Source of the DNA: Siphonodentalium dalli
Lineage: Eukaryota > Mollusca > Scaphopoda > Gadilida > Siphonodentaliidae
Reading direction: 5' to 3'
Length of the DNA: 64,000 bases
Assembly (NCBI GenBank): GCA_032622095.1
Contig: CP136069.1
Span: 52,744,760 to 52,808,759 of the forward strand
Under the pieces are notes generated by a model. It had not been told where the DNA came from. It saw nothing but the letters and a program-made list of their open reading frames with translations, and did no database searches. Below, one piece after another: positions 35,601 to 46,946 of the stretch (positions are counted from its first letter, which is position 1; every line of letters begins with the position of its first letter). The position numbers and the translations under genes were made by a program.

Positions 35601-36066
35601 ATATGTGACCCGCCATATAAAATCCAGTCTTAAGTCGGGATTTGTTTTACCCTGTGCCAATGCATTCACTTATATATGCGAGTCGACCATAGGTCGCCTC
35701 GCATATATAAGAGAATGCATTGGCCTAACAATGTTTTACAATTTTAATAATTTTTTCTTGTATTCTTTAACAATTTTATAATTTCACCCATACAGAGCCC
35801 CAGACAAACATGAGCAGACGACACTCTTCTATATGCTTCTATATATGTGTGGGGCTCCCTGCAGGGTAATGGATGTTTTTTATTTTATGTCCTAAAAATT
35901 GTCAAAAACATTTATTTTAAAAAAAATGATAAAAAATTGTTAGGCCAATACATTCTCTTATATATGCGAGGCGACCTATGGTCGACTCGCATATATTAGA
36001 TAATGCATTGGCACAGGGTAAAAAAATCCCGACTTACGACTGGATTTGATATGGCGGGTCACATAT
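35601..36066. mobile_element. composite MITE: GTGACCCGCC ends around two palindromes
   Basis: Outer inverted repeats of about 50 bp begin ATATGTGACCCGCCATAT and include CCAGTCTTAAGTCGGGATTT (complement near 36027-36066). Just inside them sit the same 69-bp palindromes seen in the piggyBac-like MITEs (about 35657-35725 and 35943-36012), again mirrored, but with a different central filler that contains CATACAGAGCCCCAGACA and its partner TGGGGCTCCCTGCAGGGTAA. It ends 41 bp from the donor site of the exon 36108-37433. Confidence 0.85.
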
Positions 36067-36107
36067 GGGCTATACTATGATCTATATTATGCGATATGCA
36101 TACATAC

Positions 36108-37433
36108 CAACGCTTCCATCGGAATCTGACGATCCGGGCTGTTCGTCAGTCCCTTCGCTCCCTGTCGTAAGTTTGAGAAAATATATCGACTCTTTAATTG
36201 GCCTTTTATCTGCGGTCGGTTCATGTCCTGGTGCGTCTTGATCATGAGTGTTGGTGACTGCTTCATCGATAGGCGGCCTCAACACAGCTCTCGTATCTTT
36301 GATTGGCATGTCATCTTCGTCTCCACCATTTGTGTCAGGGACTCCTTCATCGTTTTGCGGGCTTGGTCTCGGCAAACCTCTCATCTGTTCGATTGGAATT
36401 TCATCCGCGGTCTGTTCATGCCCTGGTGCTTCTTCGTCGTCCGTGTTGGTGACCGATTCATCGGTATGCGGCCTCAACACAGCTCTCGTCTCTTTGATTG
36501 GCATGTCATCTTCGTCTCCACCATGTGTGTCAGGGACTCCTTCATCGTTTTGCGGGCTTGGTCTCGGCAAACCTCTCGCCTGTTCGATTGGAATTTCATC
36601 CGCGGTCTGTTCATTTCCTGGTGCGTCTTCATCGTCCGTGTTGGTGACCGATTCATTGGTAGGCGGCCTCAACCCAGATCTCGTAACGTTGATTGGCATG
36701 TCATCTTCGTCTCCACCATGTGTGTCAGGGACCCCTTCATCGTTTTGCGGGCTTGGTCTTGGCAAACGTCTCAGCTGTCTGATTGGAATATCATCCGCGG
36801 TCTGTTCATTTCCTGGTGCGTCTTCATCGTCCGTGTTGGTGACCGATTCATCGGTAGGCGGCCTCAACACAGCTCTCGTATCGTTGATTGGCATGTCATC
36901 TCCGTCTCCACCATGTGTGTCAGGGACTCCTTCATCGTTTTGCTGGCTTGGTCTTGGCAAACGTCTCAGCTGTCTGATAGGAAATTCATCCGCGGTCTGT
37001 TCATTTCCTGGTGCGTCTTCGTCGTGCGTGTTGGTGACCGCTTCATCGGTAGGCGTCCTCAACACAGATCTCGTATCGTTGATTGGCATGTCATCTCCGT
37101 CTCCACCATGTGTGTCAGGGACTCCTTCATCGTTTTGCTGGCTTGGTCTTGGCAAACGTCTCAGCTGTCTGATTGGAATTTCATCCGCGGTCTGTTCATT
37201 TCCTGGTGCGTCTTCGTCGTGCGTGTTGGTGACCGCTTCATCGGTAGGCGTCCTCAACACAGCTGCGGTTTCCGTTTCTCGATTGGATGGCCTCATTAAC
37301 CCCCTCGGCTGTTTCAAGGGTGAATCATGATTGCCTTTGTTACCATCGTTAGCGGGCATTGAACGACTACCACCAACAGAAGAGAAGCCAGTCGCTTCGC
37401 GCGCATTTGTTATTTTGTTGCCAGCGCTGGTAT
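36108..37433 (-). CDS. repeat-stalk exon of the membrane-protein gene
   Basis: This 1,326-nt exon is bounded on the minus strand by an acceptor TTCCATATTTCGCAG and a donor GTATGT, and is phase 1 on both sides. It encodes about 442 residues that extend upstream of the first in-frame ATG (37357-37359). After a Gly/Ser/Asn-rich lead comes a tandem repeat with an exact 195-bp (65-residue) period. Six copies of the PPTDESVTNTDDEDAPGNEQ half and five of the LPRPSPQNDEGVPDTHGGD half are present. The repeat is strongly acidic. Sequons occur at fixed places (INDT or INVT in three repeats, TNES in one). The first three units carry IRQLRRLPRP, later ones IEQARGLPRP or IEQMRGLPRP. Low complexity and the sequons fit an extracellular stalk. 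No enzymatic domain is seen and the function is unknown. Confidence 0.85.
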
Positions 37434-38389
37434 CTGCGAAATATGGAAGGGTAACTGCGAGATGGATATATGTATATAAATAGATACCGTAATGGTGACG
37501 AAACTATATCTAAAGGAGTCGTTGGCCACATTTGAAGTCAGTTTAAAAAAAAAGATATATGCTAAAGTGGCGATATGGTTTTGTACTTCAAAGTCATTTG
37601 TCCGTCGATTTAGTTAAGATACTTTGAGTATGAGTACATTTGGTTGTCTATAAGGAACGAAGGTGCACATACAATCGGAGAAATAGGGCGAATAATTATA
37701 TGAATATGCAATTGTTTTGTTCTAAACAACAAATTTAGATAATTGTTCTGTCAGGTGGTTAGGTTGACTTATTAATTGATCCACATTTAACACCTTTCAT
37801 TGTCAGATCTGTTACACACATGAATTGGGGTAGGAGTTACACCCCGTAATTTTCGATGTTTGGATGCTTTGCCAGCCTAATCCGGGAGATGATCACCTCT
37901 AATTTGATATAAAGAAACCTTTGTTCGGCGAATACCATATGGCATGGTTCATGACGTCATTTGCATCATTATGCGCTCCGCGTGCATACTAATGTACAAA
38001 TTTTTGGGACGGATTTAAAAGTCGAACTGCGCGACCAGGAGGCTGAGTCCGGTAAAAGGTGTAGATTTCGTTTATTGTCCTTTACATTATTATGTCAATA
38101 ATGTTGACTTTTGGTTTGTGACAAGCTATGTCAATTACAAATAAAAGAAATGAAAAAGATAATTTGTAAGTCTTATATTTCAACTGTTATAGACATTTTT
38201 CGTTCTGCAGCCCACTGATGGTTGTCGTCGGAGACGGTCGAGTCGGCCGCAGGTTTGTTAATTCGGTGCTGGTTGTTATTGTTGTTTTAACGGAATTCTG
38301 AGTTGGTCATTCGCGAAACCAATAAATTTTATATTCTATAATTACAAACATGGGTCTATGATATATGATCTTGAGCGCGTTACCATTTC
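37434..38389. other. intron, no further exon recognised
   Basis: AT-rich intronic DNA. No splice-bounded frame compatible with phase 1 was found, and no clear repeat. Confidence 0.4.
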
Positions 38390-38690
38390 TGACAAAGATG
38401 GATAGCTCTAAAATCTAGTGGTTACTATCAACAATAATAACTACTTGATTTTAGAGTTACCCATCTTACAACCGCAATTTGTCCGTTTGAGAACGTGGGA
38501 CTGGAAAAGTTTTGGCCCAGATCTCTAAAATTAACAAATTTCAAACATCGATATCTAATCAGTAATCACTCTGAGCTTTGATGGGTAGGTTCCTCGACTC
38601 GAATCAAATATTTGTTACCCCCGAAACCAAAGAAATAGTAATTTAATTAGGAGCGTCTAATCGGATTGAGTACCTTAACGTTAGCTAAAA
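38390..38690. repeat. dispersed repeat family B
   Basis: Contains the family hallmark GATGGATAGCTCTAAAATC with its complement GATTTTAGAGTTACCCATC about 50 bp away, then CTCGACTCGAATCAAATA and AAAGAAATAGTAATTTAATT, and ends AATCGGATTGAGTACCTTAA. It is closely related to the copy nested in the Harbinger element at 57620-57990. Confidence 0.7.
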
Positions 38691-38757
38691 TCAGGAACTA
38701 AGAGTCATTCGACTTGCTCCTTGTACGTGTATGTTGATGTTATGTTAATAGTCACAT

Positions 38758-38940
38758 ACTGTGCCAGTGTGTTCTCTTTTATATGCAAGTCTCCCATATG
38801 GAGCTTCGCAAATATAAGAGAATGCATTGGCTTACACGATCAAGGTAAATATTGTTAGGGCGATGTTATCTCTTATAAATGCGAGGCTCTCTGTGGGAGA
38901 CTCGCATGTGTCAGAGAATTCATTGCACAGTGTTTTTCGC
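38758..38940. repeat. degenerate palindromes of the GCCAATGCATTCTC type
   Basis: Two worn palindromes (about 38760-38831 and 38868-38933) with arms such as TGTGTTCTCTTTTATATGC and ATATAAGAGAATGCATTGGC keep the mirrored layout of the 392-bp MITEs. The outer transposon ends are not recognisable. Confidence 0.65.
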
Positions 38941-41085
38941 AAAATTTCAGGAAACTCCAGTTAAAAATTCGAAACATTTCTCCAATAATTGTGGGCTGCA
39001 GGTTGTGCCGATGGATATTAAAAAGTGAAATCCAAGATGGCCGATGCAATGCACATTTTGTAATGAATATATCATGGAAGCGTTAAATTAAATTTATTTT
39101 TCAGTGTATAGTTTCGGCAATGTTATACGCCAAAATTTCAACGCTGCAATTGAATAAAATAACAATAAATTGATAGTATACCGGGGGGGGGGGGGGTCTG
39201 GAAAAGAATTGCACATATAGGGCCCAAAAAGTTTTTTTCCTACCCCGAGGGACCCACCACCTCATTTTTGCTAAAAAAATATTTTTTTCCTCCAAACTTT
39301 CGGGGACCCACCCCCTTTCTCATGTTTTTATCAAAATTTCAGAGTTTTTTTTTGCCGTTCTTCAAAAACTGTGTTAACTGCCTTACTAATTGGTAAACAC
39401 AGATCAGAAAAACAAAAAAATAAACTGTATTTCCAGGTGTTTCCTTGTGTTTTCAGTATCTAACAACAATAATAAAGCATTGTGTAGGTACATTATATGT
39501 CACAAAACGCCCCAGACCCCCATATATATAGGCCTTAATATATCGAGTGTGAATTGTGTCTGACAGAGAACACTGGCCAGTGTAAATAGTGGCAAACAGG
39601 TCAGGGGGTCCACAATTATTTGTGCATAACCAAAGAACTCTTTAATCTTATCCACCAGGGTGCATGGGGTGGGGGAGGGGAATTGTTTTTGGTTAGGTAT
39701 ACACATAGATATATGGTTATTATACCGCCCGATTAATTTAGTCAGCGGTTATATAGTTGACATCTCGAGCCGTCCGTCCGTATAAACATTTTGCATTATA
39801 ACTCAAGAGTCGGTTGTCATATGTTGATGCCCTATGGCATGGTGAAGGACCAGAAATGGGAAAAGAATATGCATAATATCACGGGTTGTGACCATCAATG
39901 CCTACCAGAGTTATGGGCCCTGTTCGACTTTATGAAATTCAGACCGTACAAAGTTTTTGCAATATAAGTTAAAGTGTCGGTTGTCGAATTTTGATGTGGT
40001 TTGGTATGGCGATAGATCAGAATGAAGAATTGAATGTCATTTCTCAATGCATCTGAATGCATCACATTAATATTTCAGTTCATCTATTTGTAAGTGATAA
40101 CAGTTTACAATTAGTATTTTAGTTTAGTCTTGTTGAGCAGTAAAGCTCCAAGGTGAAGTTCGGAAATTTAATGAAAATAGTGTCACCTTCAGTTGGGATT
40201 GTCTGAGCAGTAAACAGTAACGGTCATTCATCATAACCAATTCAGTTTTATTTGGATAATTGTTGCAAATTAACATTACACTTGCAATCATTCAAGATGA
40301 GAAATAACCAGAAGGAATGAATTTGATTACATGTCAGAACAAGACAGTATTTCAGACATTTGAAATTTATGAGATACCCTTTTCATTTTCATGTTATGCA
40401 ACAATCAGGTTAATGATATCTAGTCATCATTGAGTATCCACCATGTAGTATCCAATTTGTGATACAGTTTTTATGTTTTATTACTTTTATTCAAGTAATA
40501 CAACTGGGTAATTAAAATATTAATTTTGTTACTAAATATTTCTTCCGTTGATCATAAGTTTCCTGAACGCTATTACGGTGGTCCACTGTGAAGTGGTCCG
40601 GGATCCTGTGAAATCCAGAATGTTGCTAAATCTGAGGCTAAAGAGTCAATATAGCTGCCTATATAGCCCCATACCAACAATCATGGTACTAACATGCTTA
40701 CAAACAACATTACATGGTCAGTACTTGTAAATTGTTTGAAAAAACCCCATTTTGGAAAAATTTAACAAGGACAATTTTTTCAGCCTCTGGACCACCCACC
40801 CCGGACCTATATACGGAATTGTTTTGCAGCCCCCCCCCCCCTGAGTATACGAAGACAAACTGCCTAGATGTGTTGTGTTGAAATGCTCTTTTTGTCTGGG
40901 CGAGCCTATAGTTTACCATTTCACGATTCTCACTTGATCTGGTTGCAATTCATTAAAATATAATTAAAGTTTCACGCATACGTCCTAAAAATTTCAGTCG
41001 ACAGTGTCCAGAACAATAGTAGATATAGCATAATACACAATATAAATCCCATCCAATCCCCCCTCACCCACCAAAACAAAAACCC
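38941..41085. other. intron, no exon recognised
   Basis: Long AT-rich intronic stretch with homopolymer G runs at about 39182-39196 and homopolymer C at about 40832-40841. A poorly defined direct repeat lies around 39780-40030 (AACATTTTGCATTATAACTC and related text). No gene assigned. Confidence 0.4.
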
Positions 41086-41375
41086 ATGCAGCTTCTAAAC
41101 TCGGCAGCTTGTGTGTTATATAGTCCTTGGCATGTACACAGGGCAACGCTCGGCATGGCTCGGAGACAAGTACATATAACATGCAGCTTCTAAAATCGGC
41201 GCCTTGTGTGTTATATAGTCCTTGGCATGTACACATGGCAACGCTCGGCATGGCTCGGAGGCAAGTACATATAACATGCAGCTTCTAAAATCGGCGCCTT
41301 GTGTGTTATATAGTCCTTGGCATGTACACAGGGCAACGCTCGGCATGCCTCGGAGGCAAACATATAACATGCAGC
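41086..41375. repeat. 95-bp tandem repeat, three copies
   Basis: Units begin ATGCAGCTTCTAAAATCGGC at 41086, 41181 and 41276 and include TTATATAGTCCTTGGCATGT and CAACGCTCGGCATGGCTCGG. They are nearly identical, with few substitutions, so the duplication is young. Open frames across it arise from the repeat. Confidence 0.9.
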
Positions 41376-43435
41376 TGTGCCAGATATTTATCATATAATA
41401 AAACAGCCGGCAGTTTGACAGAACTAAATTAAACTCATATGCGTCACGCGGTGCCAAATCAATAAATCAAACAATATCACAGTTTACAACCGTGTGCTCC
41501 TCCCATTTGGCTAAAGCGCTTTACGATATTACGTATTACTAATTACGCAAGTCACAATAAAACAACAATTACCACGACATACATGAATGGCTACTCATCC
41601 GTGAAACAAAAAAATGATGATTAATGTAGTCAACAGAGCTGACATTATATACTGCACGTACTGGTATAAATTAGAGCCAAATATTTTGGAGTGTTAGTCA
41701 GCTGACGAAAAATTTAGTTTTACAATGTTGTTATCCTTTATTCCATTCCACTCTTTGACTGGCTGAGTGTGCGTCTGATGGCGCTCATTTTATAAACCCG
41801 ACCGTTTCTTAACAATCGCGAAATGTGGTGTTTGCTTATTTGCATAATTACTGTTTTTAATTTGTAACTAAAACGCGTTGTGCACAAATAGTGTTATGAC
41901 TGATATAAATCCGTTCTATATATGGCGTAAGGTTCCCATTGGACCATTTTATATTAATACTGTGGAACAAATATATAAACAGTATCATACAATATTCTAC
42001 AGAACATTGCACCGCCGATGTACATACGTTCCATTACATGTACATTTTTTGTGCCGAGCGCTAACATTCAAAATTTTATAGCAACGCTTTAATGTATGTC
42101 ATTTGACAATTTACTTTCGGCTATACATTCCTCCAACTTCACAAGAATAGACTCATGTGGCGTAACATTCTGTTGTCGTTTTCTTTTGATTGATGATAAA
42201 AACTTATTAGTTGCAAAATAATGTTAGCGTTCTTGAAATTAACACGTGCTATTCTATCGATACGTGCTTAAATTTAAAACGGAACCGGACATTCGCAGCA
42301 TGTTTATACTCTACTTGGAAATTGTTTTACTCCTCTTTCCGACAGTAGATTCTCTCCATTCGACCAGCAAAATGACTAAGATCAAAGTGAAGTATCTTTT
42401 CCCCGCTGCATGGCGGTGAACTTATCGCTGCGTTTTGATCGATCCTATGCTGTGAGATACGTGCGTCTCTGATGGTAGGCACTGAACATGACGGTACTTC
42501 ATCAGTATTGGTTCGCAGCCAAAGGAGAACGAGTGGTCACGAATTTGACCAACGGACTGCCGCTTGTGTATACGTGGTATCGCCAAACCCGAGGGTATCA
42601 CCAAACCAGAGAATTGCGGTTCTGATAAATGAACATACCTTCCCTTAGATGAAGCTATATATCTCCCAGTTAAATGGTGATATCCACCATTCAAAACATA
42701 ATTTCGCAAAGCGGAATGTTCCCTCAATGGGATAGCGATCATAGCTTGCTCTCATCCCGATAAATTTAATAGAAATTCCGACTCATTTCCGATTTTTGAC
42801 GTTAGGTAGTTCGTTTGAACCATAATTATCAGCCATAGATGGCGGATAATGCGTGTATCAATAGAAAAATATATGTTTAATTAACCATAGATTTGTCCAG
42901 CCTGCAGAGCGGTTCGCTAAAATACTATATGCGTCCAATTGTGGGTACCCACCATAATTTCGGGTATCAATGCCGCAGATCGATCATGCGATGCATGTCG
43001 CCAAATCAGAGCTGGGAGGTCAAAGGTGCGAATGATATGCTTCACATTTCGACTGTTTCTGCTTGAAACTATCCCAATTATCATTCGGACAGGCCGGCAC
43101 ATTGATCATCTTTAGGGTGGGAGTGCATGTGCAAGGGTTACAACGTGTATGTTTGTTTGTGTTTTATGTTCTAATGTCATATTAGTAATTTAATAGTATA
43201 GGCTATTCTGTGTTATTTGACATTATAGGCCGGGAACTCTACAACGAATGGAAACCTTAATTCAGTGTAAATCATGAGTTAGCAGGGACGTGGCTTGAGG
43301 GTCCCTGTTAGGGGTGTTCACCTATAGTTTCTAAATGCACCCCTTCCAGTAACTTCTAGTTGCACCCCCATGTTAGGTTCCAGTTTTCATCGAGTTTACA
43401 ACGGGTTCTTCCAACTCCGGATATGACAACCGCTA
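41376..43435. other. intron, no exon recognised
   Basis: A 106-codon open frame on the minus strand (42422-42742) was examined. It has no known domain and no matching splice sites in phase, so it is not annotated as a gene. Confidence 0.4.
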
Positions 43436-43568
43436 ATAAATAAGAATGACGATGTGTGTTGTCAATTTGGATATACTATATATATATTTGTAAAAAATAA
43501 ATACTTTGGGCAAGCTTAGAGTCCATTTAGATCTGATCACCCTACCGGATTGTTTCACATCACTTTAA
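43436..43568 (+). repeat. family A, 3' fragment
   Basis: Only the last third of family A is present (AAGAATGACGATGTGTGTTG to TTTCACATCACTTTAAG). A similar 3' piece lies at about 33226-33317. Repeated survival of the same end could mean truncation during copying. Confidence 0.65.
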
Positions 43569-43677
43569 GTTATGATCGTCATTGTGCAACTGCTCATTGA
43601 GGTGTATTGCGATAAACATATTGTATCGTGACTACTAATTTAGAGACAGTTGATGAGGCATCATCATATTAACTCAC

Positions 43678-43719
43678 CTGTCGACTCGTCGTTTCCCGCT
43701 TGGAGTCCGCTCACCTGAG
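43678..43719 (-). CDS. small phase-1 exon of the membrane-protein gene
   Basis: A 42-nt exon on the minus strand between acceptor ACATAATTATAG and a consensus donor (CAG followed by GTGAGT). Read in phase 1 it adds 14 residues (GLQAGNDEST is the core) to the linker between the transmembrane helix and the repeats. An alternative acceptor five bases downstream (CTCAG) would make a 37-nt exon and break the frame, so the upstream AG is preferred. It is flanked by ordinary AT-rich intron sequence. Confidence 0.6.
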
Positions 43720-43904
43720 CTATAATTATGTAAAATAAGAAACACACGTTATTAAAGGCCCATTTAATTTTTGAGTCACTGATTGTTTTTTCATAGTGCC
43801 TTGACGTACAGTTTTTAGAAACAATCTATGACATAAAATATGCTTGAAACAGACCACTTGGAACGTCTGTGTCTCAAAAATTGCCCATAGAGTAATAGAA
43901 AATA

Positions 43905-44155
43905 GCTGAAAATGTTCGCACGGATTATGAGGAATATGAAAACTGAGTTAGCCACAAACAAAAACAATCTGCAGTTCAGGTGAGTTTCCAGCACAAAATA
44001 AGGTGACATGTTGTACCTAGAGCTTAATGTCATGCAGTGTTCACTGACTTATTTTCTGAAAAACGTGGTGTTCCCCCAAAATATCAGTTCGCACAGATTG
44101 TTTTTGTTTGTGGCTAACTCAGTTTTCATATTACTCATATCCGTGGGAACATTTT
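43905..44155. mobile_element. foldback element with ~60-bp arms
   Basis: GAGGAATATGAAAACTGAGT and TAGCCACAAACAAAAACAAT on the left are repeated inverted on the right (ATTGTTTTTGTTTGTGGCTA, then ACTCAGTTTTCATATTACTC). The core of about 110 bp encodes nothing. Confidence 0.75.
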
Positions 44156-44166
44156 GATGTATAATA

Positions 44167-44379
44167 CAGTAATGTCCTAAATAATCGACTCTTTAACCAC
44201 AGCATAATTATGGGTAACTTTTCAAGATTTAGTCGGAAATATGGCTTGTTGCCATTCATCGGAAAGCACTAAGTGAGAGCTTTCCGATGAATGGCAACAA
44301 GCCATATTTCCGACTAAATCCTGAAAAGTTACCCATAATTCTACTGTGTTTAAGGAGTCGATTATTTAGGGCATTACTG
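44167..44379. mobile_element. Tc1/mariner-pogo-like MITE, 213 bp, TA duplication
   Basis: TA at 44165-44166 and 44380-44381 frames an element that is almost entirely inverted repeat. Arms of about 100 bp start CAGTAATGTCCTAAATAATC and return as GATTATTTAGGGCATTACTG, meeting at a short loop near 44270. CAGT ends with a TA target are typical of pogo/Tigger-type mariner relatives. No transposase is encoded. Confidence 0.85.
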
Positions 44380-44540
44380 TACGTCTTGGTTGTCAGCGAT
44401 ATGATTGACCCGATTTGTCCTGGTCTCTACTGCTCCACTATTAGAGACTTGATCGGTGACGTGGATTCCTGAAAACTTTCGGATATTTTCATAGAAACAT
44501 GTAATCCATTTTAGAGTTTTCTTTCTCATAATTTAATACA

Positions 44541-44632
44541 CACAATTAAAAGCCAAAGAAATAGTAATTTAGGAATTTAGTAATTTAGGAGCGTTAATTC
44601 GATTTGTGCATCTTTAACTGTTCGCAGTTTCG
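44541..44632. repeat. dispersed repeat family B, fragment
   Basis: Short end fragment with GCCAAAGAAATAGTAATTTA (the AATTTAG part is duplicated in tandem) and a terminal GATTTGTGCATCTTTAA. Confidence 0.55.
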
Positions 44633-44814
44633 TAATGGTTTTTCTCCTCTCGTGATATTCGAGGATTTTTCTATAATAATGACCAGTTTTATAGAGCGAT
44701 TAACCAATTTCTTGCTCTAACACGCTTGATACAATATTACCCCAGTCATCTGTACTATCCAACCAATAAACCGGCTGCAGCCGTTGCAGGCACTGCTCTA
44801 GTTTGATCAGAACA

Positions 44815-45075
44815 TACTCATCAGTATGACAAGCTGACTGGTACCCGTTTAACACGTGATTGATGCGAAGCCGACACAGTACGAGCGACCTCGCTCAAGG
44901 GTCACAACTTGGCGCGGGTTTTTAAACAGCGAGAAATCCGTCAATTGCACGTCGCTCAAAGCGACCGAGCCACTTCTGAGTGGAACGCAATGACCGGCGA
45001 CTCGCAGCGAACCCACATCGATGTGTTTACAGCGAATACAAGTCCGACACGATAACTACTGGACCACGGAGCTCC
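44815..45075 (-). mobile_element. tRNA-derived SINE, minus strand, second copy
   Basis: Homologous along its length to 35295-35546, with shared blocks such as TCCAGTAGTTATCGTG (head, read on the minus strand), the GCGAAGCCGACACAGTACGA region and CACGTCGCTCAAAGCGACCG on the plus strand. The A-box region is less well preserved than in the other copy. Intronic. Confidence 0.65.
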
Positions 45076-45184
45076 GCTTGCGCCTCGTAAACATAATCCT
45101 CCGCATTTCACTCGAGGAGAATATTTGGATTTTGGCGGCCTGTAAAATATTCTAGTCATGCCAACCGACATACTCTCGATATAT

Positions 45185-45345
45185 AACACTTTTTGGGCAA
45201 TTTTATACCACAGTTGACTGTGGTTAGCATTATTTCTGGGTAATTATTCTGATAACTGAAGCGGCATTTCAAAAAATGTTGTTGTTGTTGTTGTTGTTGG
45301 AAACTGATTATATGGGGACTATCAAATCGGATTTACTCCTTTAGC
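45185..45345. repeat. family B-related fragment
   Basis: An inverted match to 22450-22620, with shared TTTTGGGCAATTTTATA, GATAACTGAAGCGGCATTTC and an AATCGGATTTACTCCTTTA end. It contains a (GTT)n tract at about 45278-45298. Confidence 0.6.
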
Positions 45346-45695
45346 CATTGTCTATAGATAGAACATTTTGCCTGAGAAAAGTTCCGCGTATCATTCATAA
45401 CTTGCCAACAAAATTTGCGATGGAAATGGAGCCACAATCTGCGGTTACTGTTTTGAATATTTACATCTTACACCAGAGGTGCTGGAACATGATAATTGAA
45501 AGTAGAATTTACAGAAGTAAAACATAATTATAATTGCTGTGGCACCAAATACGATAACAATACTATTTTTGTATCAAATTGCCATTTACATTTTGTTTTC
45601 TAAATTTACATAAAATAGTCAACAAAATCGCAATATTTACGATGATGTTCGGCCTACATCGTTAAGTCACATTTATGAATCTTTTTATTACTTAC

Positions 45696-45731
45696 CATTG
45701 GTGCCGCTATTCTCATTAGCGTCAATCAGTG
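45696..45731 (-). CDS. 36-nt microexon of the membrane-protein gene
   Basis: On the minus strand the acceptor is TTTAATTTAATTTTCAG and the donor is GTAAGT directly after ACCAATG. Phase 1 at both ends gives 12 residues (LIDANENSGTN is the core), part of the extracellular linker. Both splice sites are close to consensus. The intron side of the acceptor is a short TTTAA tandem that abuts a family A repeat beginning at 45754, so the acceptor tract may derive from the end of that insertion. Confidence 0.6.
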
Positions 45732-45753
45732 CTGAAAATTAAATTAAATTAAA

Positions 45754-46130
45754 TTAAAGTGATGTGAAACACTCAGGTAGGGTGATCAAATATAAATGGA
45801 GAATAATCTTGTTCAAAGTAGTAATTTTTACAAATATGATATCCAAATTGACAACACACACCGTCATTCTTATATATTAATTAAATGCAGTGACTCTCGA
45901 TGGCGAAGTCGTGTTCGTTAGTTTATCGCCGATAGATGCGTCCCGAATCGAGTAGTAAATATTTACATTTGAGCGTAGTTCAATCGATGTTTTCTATGGA
46001 GTGGTACGGTCGATTTTCTTCAGATTTTCGGCGATGTTAGTAGAATGGTACATTCCCCCAGTTGGCATAGCACCTGGATACTAACTGATCAGTTTCACAC
46101 ACCCGAACAAGTACATACTACGTCTTTAAA
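45754..46130 (-). repeat. dispersed repeat family A, complete copy, inverted
   Basis: The minus-strand copy of family A starts (minus) TTTTAAAGACGTAGTATGTA and ends TTTCACATCACTTTAA, only 22 bp upstream of the acceptor of the 36-nt exon. Confidence 0.75.
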
Positions 46131-46544
46131 ATTCATTGATTCGTCGGTCTGCGTGTATATTCAAGCTACGAAAGATGTATTTAATATTTGGTACTGTGGT
46201 GTATGTTAATTTGCATAATTGTTGTTTTTAATTTGCAATCAAAATATTCTGTGTATAAATTGTGCTATCGCGGACATAATCCGTTATATAATGTGTAATG
46301 TTCATATTGGACCTTTTATATCAATAATGAATACCGTGGAACACACACATATATATTACACACATATATATATATATAAACATTATTATTCAGTTGGTAT
46401 TTACTGCAGGCAATTGCACACACGATGTACATACGTTACCAACACGTTTCTGAATTACTTATATCTGTCGTGCCATGTTCACCTTTTTCTTCTAATGTCC
46501 TTGCTACCAATGAAATGTCTTGTTTTAGGTTTGTTTCGTTCGTG

Positions 46545-46946
46545 GTGGTGGTGATGATGACGACGATGATGGTGATATTATTATGATGTGATGATGATGA
46601 TGGCGACGATGATGATTACGATGAGTATGGTAATTATGATAATGGTGGTAACGATGACTACGATGAGTATAATGATGGTGATGATGGTACGTACTGATGA
46701 TATTATCATGATGTGATGATGATAATGATAATAATGGTGGTGGTGATGGTACGTACTCATGGTATTGTTAGTGATGTCAGTGGTGGTATTGGCGATAATG
46801 ATGATAATGGTGTTGGTGATGATAATGGTGTTAGTGGTGACGATGATGATGATAATGGTGGTGGTGGCGATGATGATGATAATGGTGGTGGCGATGATGA
46901 TAATGCTGGTGGTGCTGGTGGCGATGATAATGGTTGTGGTGATGCT
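46545..46946. repeat. GAT/GGT trinucleotide-type array, first block
   Basis: A mixture of GATGATGAT, AATGGTGGT and GGTGGCGAT words with no fixed long period. Long open frames exist on both strands because the pattern moves in steps of three. They are low-complexity artefacts. Confidence 0.95.

Noticed and set aside
36223-37330. Two plus-strand open frames of about 358-360 codons
   Set aside because: They are antisense frames of the 65-residue repeat exon. Because the repeat period is a multiple of three, all frames tend to stay open. Only the minus-strand frame has matching splice sites, sensible composition and phase.
42422-42742. 106-codon minus-strand open frame in an intron
   Set aside because: There is no recognisable domain and no acceptor or donor in phase with the membrane-protein exons. 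It is left unannotated.
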